Below are positions 57,198 to 64,000 of a stretch of 64,000 bases of DNA, piece by piece. Within the stretch, counting starts at the first letter, position 1. Each line of letters opens with the position of its first letter. Position numbers and translations under genes: made by a program. Source of the DNA: Hydnum rufescens UP504. Its lineage: Eukaryota > Basidiomycota > Agaricomycetes > Cantharellales > Hydnaceae. The stretch spans positions 1 to 64,000 of the forward strand of contig MU129029.1 of NCBI GenBank assembly GCA_014904985.1, read 5' to 3'. The notes beneath the pieces were generated by a model. The model saw only the letters and a program-made list of their open reading frames with translations. It was not told where the DNA came from and made no database searches.

Positions 57198-59150
57198 GTG
57201 AGTTTTTTATACTAGTAGATACAACAGTGCAAAAAGAGCAGCTTTCACTGCTCTTTTTGCGCTGCTTTGAATTTCTTTACTGACCATGTTGATATTCCTA
57301 GGTCATGGCCTTGTCCCAGGCACCAAACGAGGCCCCACCAAAGGATGAGGCCCAACTGCTCAGGTCCTAAATGGCAACATGCAAACCAAAAACAACCCAA
57401 ATGAAGCTGTGCCAAATGAAATGGTGCCAAACAAAACCCCGCCAAGCAAAACACAACAGAACACAGAGGTGGCTGCACGCCGACAGAGTGGCCACACAAA
57501 CCACACACCCACTGCGGTGGGTGTGTGGTTCTATAGGCTAGCAACAAATGAAGACCTGTAGAATGAGCCCCCCCAAATGATGACCCACCCGCAAAACAAG
57601 ATCCACAAACGGTGAGGCACCAAATGAAGAAATCAAGTGATGCCAAGCTGTAGGAACCCCACACCCACTATTGCAGGTGTGGGCTCTATAAAAGGCAAGT
57701 AATGCACCCCTGAGGATGCAGAAAGAGCAGCCATTGCTGCTCTTTTTGTGTTCATTTAAATTTTTAACTAACAAATTATCTATTATTCTAGGTTATTGCC
57801 TCAACCACCCACCAAATGAACCCCCCCTCCCCCGGAAATGACGACTAACCTGCCAAATGAGGGCCACAAACATGACCTGCCCAGGAACAATCACCAAACA
57901 AAACCCATAAATGGGGATGCACAACACAAGGCCCAGGGACCCCAGACAAACCACATACCCGCTTCGGCAGGTGTGTGGTAATTGTAAGGTGAGTACAACC
58001 ACGCAAGAGGAGCAGCATATGCTGCTCCTTTTGCATGGCTTTTCTTTTTATTTTATTTTATTTTTACTAACATATTACTTATTATTGTAGATTGTCATAC
58101 AACAAAGCCCCCCACATAACGCAACCCACCAAAACCTCAACCAAATGAAGCCCACCCACCAGCAGTCCACCAGACAAGACCATGATGCAAGACCACAGGA
58201 AACACAGATGGAACCACACACCCACCAAAGTGGGTGTGTGGTAATATGAGGTATGCCTAATCCCACCAGTGCCAAAAGAGCAGCAGAAGCTGCTCTTTTG
58301 GCACCTCTGTTTCCTTTTCTTTTTACTAATGTATTCTTATTTGTTGTTCTAGGTTCCTTCCCTCCATGAAAACCCACCTGACAAGCACCCAGATGAGCCC
58401 GTAGTATGTGCAGCCACCCAAGCCCAGAGTGCCCACCCCCCAAACACAATGATGGACGATATCACATACCACACACCTGCTGCAGTGGGTGTGTGGTAAT
58501 AACTTGTAAGTTTTCAAGTTTTCAATTACAAGATGTACAAAAGCACCAAAAGAGCAGCAGGAGCTGCTCTTTTGGTGCTTCCTTTGTTTTTTTTTTGGAA
58601 AATTAATGGGTTATTCACTGATTGATCTAGGTACCCTCTCCCAGCACGAAAACCCCTGCACAAAAAAGGGATGTGTGCAGCCACCCACAACCCGCAACCC
58701 AATCCAAGAACCCATGACCATGGTGCAAAAAACAAGTAGCACACACCCGCTTTGGCAGGTGTGTGGTAATTTCAAGGTGAGTACAACTGCACAAGAGGAG
58801 CAGCATACGCTGCTCCTTTTGTGTGGCTCTTGTTTCTTTTTTTACTAATGTATTATCTATTATTTTAGTTTGTGATCTTGACCCAACACCCACAACCCCA
58901 CTGAACGAACACAGGAGAACAACAACCTGCCCACCAAATGAATCCCACAAATGGCAATGAGTTGAAACCACAATGCAAACCCCAGATGAACCCCACACCC
59001 ACCAAAGTGGGTGTGGTAATCTTTATGGTTAGTATATATGTACATGTCCAACTATGCAAAAGGAGCAGCAGGGGCTGCTCCTTTTGCCTGGTTTTTCTTT
59101 TTTTAATGAACTTATTATTTATTATGATAGGTATTCTTCTGAACCCACAT
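57198..59150 (+). other. Right-arm intron array of HIM-8
   Basis: Seven modules with donor, hairpin, CTAAC/CTAAT and acceptor TTCTAG, TTGTAG or TTTTAG. Stems fall in two classes: AAAGGAGCAGC/GCTGCTCCTTT (58003, 58790, 59055) and CCAAAAGAGCAGC/GCTGCTCTTTTGG (58269, 58540). Exons again hold CCAAATGAA-type repeats. Confidence 0.7.
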
Positions 59151-59254
59151 CCCCCAACAAAAGCCATGACCTTGCCGACTGAAAACATGTGGCCACGGGT
59201 GAGGGGGAACCCCAATGGTGAAGCATGAAATGATGTCCATGCCTGCCCAAGCAG

Positions 59255-62152
59255 TGTGGAAGATAAAAACATCCAGTATCAGAAAATGCGAATATCCATT
59301 GATCTCAGCCATTGGAATGATCATGTGACCTATTACAAAATTAATTACGGCTATGCGCAGAAATCGAATTCGTTCTATAACTCCGTCAGTTTTGATCGGA
59401 GAGGTACGCCCATATAACGCTTAGAAAGCCACGATTCACACCTTTCGAATGGTACCAAACACAAGTTTAAAGGACCAAAAATGCACTCTCCAGGCCAATT
59501 TTACTGTCAAAATCCGGAATTTTCAGTAAAAAACGAATTTCTCCGTCAGTTCGCATCCAATCCTCTCGGAACAACCGCGCCTGGAAAGATATAAAAGATC
59601 TGCATCCAACGGTACTGAGCACGCGAAGAACAGATCAAAACTGAACTCTACAGAACAATATTACTATCAGAATCAACACCCATCAGTAAAAAAACGAATT
59701 TCTCTGTCAGTTTACACCGGATCTGCTCGGAACCACTGCGCCCAGAAAGCTGTTAAAAATCCGCATCGAATGATACCAAGAACGTCTATTGCGGTGTTGG
59801 AGGGATAAATCCCTACACCATAGAAATCCTCATCCGAGGCCATTTTCCCTACGAACGAATCAATTATATGTCACCGCGCTCATTTAATTTTATCGCCATT
59901 CGTTTATTCAAGAAATCAATTGGATTCCTACCCCTTTCCAACCCATAATATCGCCTCATTCCTTTACCATGTCTACCAGTCAATTTATTGACTATCCGTC
60001 GGACTTCAACAGTCCTCATCAAAAAGGGGCAGTTTATGCCCTACTTCAAGTCCATTTTCTTTGGACAAGGCAATTCAACTTGCCATCTTTCTTCAAGTCT
60101 GGATGACTTGCCTGCTCTTCCAAGCCATCCTATTGCCTTAAGGGCGATGAATTGTGATTATGTAACGACGCGGACCGGGCCTAGTTCTAATTCTGGACTC
60201 GCGGATCCATCACATGATCCAGATAGGGGCTGCACTACTCTGAAGGAGTATTTTTCGAATTTCTCCGTCATTTATGATCGGATCGACTCGAAACGACCGC
60301 GCCCAGAAAGATACGAATCGTACCTATCGAACGGTACCAAACACGAAACGAACGGATCAAAAATGCGGTCCCTGTAACAATATCTTGCCATGATTCATAC
60401 TCTGAAGGAGTATTTTTCGAATTTCTCCGTCAGTTTTGATCGGATCGACTCGAAACGACCATGCCCTGAAAGCTGTTAAAATGCGCATCGAACGGTACCA
60501 AGGGCAAAACGAGCGGACGCGAACTCCATTTTTCACAAGACAACTCCCTCCCCATGACTCCCCCTTTGCTCCACCATTCAAAATAGCGAATTACTTCCGG
60601 CCCTCTTATGTCCGATGGAGAAGACCCTCAGGGCGACCTATTCCACTTTTCCTTAAGGGAACTTGTCCAGGTTTGAAGGAGGAATAGCATGTAATGTGTC
60701 AATCTCCCCTTTTATCTTGAAATTGGAATATCTCCATCAGTTTTGAAGATTTTAACTTGATTTCTTTTTCTCTGTGTGTCCCTTAAGTCCGACTTTTTCA
60801 CTTTCTATTGAGTCGAAGTCTGGATTGTATATTAGGTGCAGCTAGCACACAAATTCATTAGTTCTCCCCCTCCCTCCAGTTTGAAGCTCCTTGAACAGCT
60901 GCTGGTCCCTGGGTGATTTCTCACTACAAAAAGCGAATTCTAACTACACTTTGACTAAGGTCTCAAGAAGAGATTCTTAGGGTGTGGTAATTTGACTGAA
61001 AGACACATTCTCACTTAATTGCTTGGGCTTTGTTGGCTCACTGCAATTTCCCCTGTTCAAAAGACCTTCCCCCACTCGAACCTGAACATCCGGATTAGAT
61101 CTGTGATCCCCTCTTTCGTCCCCGGCTCAACATCGTGGACAGTAGTTGGATTGGTTTAATAACCAACCTGCTTACAGCGGATGGAAACTATTGTTTCTGC
61201 ATCAAATCCCATCCCATGCACTTGTCCCCATTATCAACCAGCAACAAAAACATCTTAACCACTGGACTACAAACAAATTAATCTCTAAGAACTCGAAATA
61301 TCCTTTGATTTCATTTCCAATTGCCACAAATAACTTCTAGAACCTCACAGATAAGAAAGATAACACTCCTTGACTACCCTTTTGTTCTGTTCATGAATGA
61401 CTCACCTATCTTGCAACCACTTTATGAATGACTCACCTATCATGCAACCACTTTATGAATGACTCACCTCCTTGACAACCCTATTGTTCTCCACATATGA
61501 CTCACCTAGGAGTGAGTCATATTCTTTAAACACAGCCACCTTCAGAAAGGTATAAAGCTGGTAGATTTTCCTGTATCCCCCCATCATCTTCTCACTACTG
61601 GAATATACTACTGTCTACAAATCTGCTTACATCTGAGAGAGTACTGATCTGAAAGCCATCTGGAGCTAAGTCATATACAAGGTTGTTAAGACTAAGTCAC
61701 TGGAAGCCTCTATGCGAAATACTAAGCCAAGGATAGTTGCAGGACCTAAGGTTAGAGTTGCTGGACATCCAAGGAAAGGTGAGTAATAACAAAGCCAAGT
61801 CAGAAGAAGAAAGAAACATATTGACACACTGAATCAAGCTTAAACTAGTCTAGTACCCTCTTTAGAATCCGCATTTTGACCAGGAGGACACAAATAGGTA
61901 CACACAAATAGCAGTAAACAGTTCAATACAACACGTATAAGCCTTTCACAAGCATCCCACGATACATCATTGACTATAGCTAGTCCATACCACAATCTTA
62001 TCCTCCACTGAATACCATACCTAACTTGTTAGAGAGTGATCAACCATCAGAGCGAACCAGCCCATTGAATAAAAACAGAAATACAGTCTCCCATCTACAC
62101 ACTGGCTGAACCAGAGTTTGATTTGACAGTCATCAGAGCTCCCAATCCTTGT
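59255..62152 (+). mobile_element. LTR-B copy 4, with nested LTR-C
   Basis: Starts TGTGGAAGATAAAAACATCC at 59255 and is split by LTR-C (59795-61176). It continues through the arm and loop region to the GAGCTCCCAATCC end near 62150. Here it meets an inverted second copy. The 160-bp units lie at about 59340-59790. Confidence 0.8.
59795..61176 (+). mobile_element. Solo LTR, family C, copy 2
   Basis: 1,382 bp, TGTTGGAGGGATAAATCC to CTGCTTACA, with a 4-bp duplication GCGG (59791-59794 and 61177-61180). The interrupted LTR-B sequence matches the uninterrupted site in copy 1 (about 25290). It contains the 160-bp unit at least twice (about 60250-60360 and 60400-60510). Confidence 0.85.
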
Positions 62153-62153
62153 T

Positions 62154-64000
62154 GTTATTGAACTGTTTTACTCGCATTTGGTGTGTACCATTATTGTTTC
62201 CTCCTGGTCAAATGCGGTTCTTAAGAGGGTACTAGACTAGTTTAAGCTTGATTCAGTGTGTCAATATGTTTCTTTCTTCTTCTGACTTGGCTTTGTTATT
62301 TCACCTTTCCCTTGGATGTCCAGCAACTCTAACCTTAGGTCCTGCAACTATCCTTGGCTTAGTATTTCCATAGAGGCTTCCATTGACTTAGTCTTAACAA
62401 CCTTGTATATGACTTAGCTCAGATGGCTTTCAGATCAGTTACTTCTTCAGATGTAAGCAGATTTGTAGACAGTAGTATATTCAGTAGTGAGAAGATGATG
62501 GGGGATACAGGAAAATCTACCAGCTTTTTACCTTTCTGAAGGTGGCTGTGTTTAAAGAATATGACTCACTCCTAGGTGAGTCATATGTGAGAACAATAGG
62601 GTTGTCAAGGAGGGTGAGTCATTATAAAGTGGTTGCATGATAGGTGAGTCATTCATAAAGTGGTTGGCAAGATAGGTGCAGTCATTCATGACAAGACAAA
62701 AGGTAGTCAAGGGAGTGTTATCTTTCTTATCTGTTGAGGTTCTAGAAGTTATTTGTGGCAATGGGAAATGAAATCAAAGGATATTTCGAGTTCTTAGAGA
62801 TTAATTTGTTTGTAGTCCAGTGGTTAAGATGTTTTTTGTTTCTGGTTGATAATGGGGACAAGTGCATGGGATGGGATTTGATGCAGAAACAATAGTTTCC
62901 ATCCGCTGTAACAGGTTGGTTATTAACCACTCCAACTACTGTCCACGATGTTGAGCCGGGGACGAAAAGAGGGGATCACAGATCTAATCCGGTATGTTCA
63001 GGTTCGAAGTGGGGAAGGTCTTTTGAACGGGGAAATTGCAGTGAGCCAACAAAGCCCAAGCAATTAAGTGAGAATGTGTCTTTCAGTCAAATTACCACAC
63101 CCTAAGAATCTCTTCTTGAGACCTTAGTCAAAGTGTAGTTAGAATTCGCTTTTGTAGTGAGAAATCACCCAGGGACCAGCAGCTGTTCAAGGAGCTTCAA
63201 ACTGGAGGGAGGGGAGAACTACTGAATTTGTGTGCTAGCTGCACCTAATATACAATCCAGACTTCGACTCAATAGAAAGTGAAAAAATCGGACTTAAGGA
63301 CACACAGAGAAAAAGAAATCAAGTTAAAATCTTCAAAACTGATGAGATATTCCAATTTCAAGATAAAAGGGAGATTGACACATTACATGCTATTCCTCCT
63401 TCAACCTGGACAATTCCCTTAAGGAAAAGTGAATAGGTCGCCCTGAGGTCTTCTCCATCGACATAAGAGGGCCGGAAGTAATTCGCTATTTTGAATGGTG
63501 GAGCAAAGGGGAGTCATGGGGAGGAGTTGTCTTGTGAAAAATGGAGTTCGCGTCCGCTCGTTTTGCCCTTGGTACCGTTCGATGCGCATTTTTAACAGCT
63601 TTCAGGGCATGGTCGTTTCGGTCGATCGTCAAAACTGACGGAGAAATTCGAAAAATACTCCTTCAGAGTGTGAATCATGGGCAAGATATTGTTACAGGGA
63701 CCGCTTTTTTGATCGTTTCGTTTCGTGTTTGGTCCGTTCGATAGGTACGATTCGTATCTTTCTGGGCGCGGTCGTTTCGAGTCAGATCGATCATAAATGA
63801 CGGAGAAATTCGAAAAACTCCTTCAGAGTAGTGCAGCCCCTATCTGGTCATGTGATGGATCCGCGAGTCCAGAATTAGAACTAGGCCGGTCCGCGTCGTT
63901 ACATAATCACAATTCATCGCCCTTAAGGCAATAGGATGGCTTGGAAGACAGGCAAGTCATCCAGACTTGAGAAAGATGGCAAGTTGAATTGCCTTGTCCA
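62154..64000 (-). repeat. Inverted second arm of LTR-B/LTR-C block, cut by window end
   Basis: Reverse complement of about 60053-61930, separated from it by a 223-bp loop. It has the same LTR-C insertion at 62907 with the matching duplication CCGC (62903-62906). The arms differ by scattered substitutions and one-base indels. The arm must run past 64000. Confidence 0.9.
62907..64000 (-). mobile_element. Solo LTR, family C, copy 3 (partial)
   Basis: TGTAACAGG start on plus, same site and orientation relative to LTR-B as copy 2. The remaining 260 bp or so lie beyond the window. Confidence 0.85.

Larger units (their letters stand above)
55383..59254. mobile_element. HIM-8: hairpin-intron element, right end lost to LTR-B
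   Basis: Left terminus CAGGCTGGTCAGTCAC, three minus-strand modules (intronic hairpins about 55893, 56185, 56607), a shortened palindrome (56775-57113) and seven plus-strand modules (hairpins about 57226, 57716, 58003, 58269, 58540, 58790, 59055). Most donors keep GTGAGT, GTAAGT or GTATGT; one at about 57693 is GCAAGT. The left arm is nearly the same as that of HIM-2, and the right arm is the mirror of HIM-3. LTR-B copy 4 begins at 59255. Confidence 0.85.

Noticed and set aside
44291..59254. A single giant transposon spanning the whole HIM region
   Set aside because: Internal termini at 47765, 54024 and 55383 with their own target sites show separate nested elements.

Overview
The window looks like repeat-dense chromosome from a filamentous fungus, most likely an Agaricomycete basidiomycete (inference). 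The reasons are a NACHT/WD40 STAND gene of the basidiomycete type with 50-70 bp introns, a DIRS-type RNase H and tyrosine recombinase fragment, a Tad-like LINE with RNase H, Copia fragments, and short TTAGGG-type telomere-like tracts. I found no intact host gene. Every long reading frame is broken by one-base shifts or by TGA stops.

Layout. 1-1930: a fold-back element (HIM-1) carrying a piece of a BET-type bromodomain gene. 2280-5016 and 6101-8621: two decayed genes of unknown function, each with coding minisatellites. 8681-13526: a repeated block with Copia fragments, a solo LTR and a second fold-back element (HIM-2). 13527-15490: DIRS fragment. 16838-21891: NACHT/WD40 pseudogene. 22452-28026: HIM-3, a solo LTR and HIM-4. 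28344-44165: a full LTR retrotransposon (family A, 5-bp duplication) holding a hAT MITE and a 9.9-kb LINE (14-bp duplication); the LINE holds a solo LTR-A, a solo LTR-B and a fold-back element. 44291-59254: HIM-6 with a complete 6,260-bp HIM-7 inside it (perfect 8-bp duplication), then HIM-8. 59255-64000: a large inverted duplication of LTR-B, each arm with the same nested LTR-C.

The unusual system is the HIM family (my name: hairpin-intron module). These elements have hAT-like ends starting CAGGCTGGTCAG. They carry arrays of a repeated unit: an exon-like stretch ending in a GT-rich/AC-rich hairpin, a 5' splice site, a 95-115 bp intron holding a second hairpin built on GCAAAAAGAGCAGC, a CTAAC/CTAAT branch site, and a TTCTAG acceptor. 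I count 50 intronic hairpins. The modules point outward from a long central palindrome, so one element could give two diverging transcripts rich in short hairpin introns. The hairpin stems differ between modules by paired changes that keep them pairing.

Nested insertions with clean target duplications let most of the order of events be read. Limits: no alignments or searches were run, so names rest on motifs and repeat comparison by eye. Some one-base shifts in homopolymers may be assembly error rather than biology.
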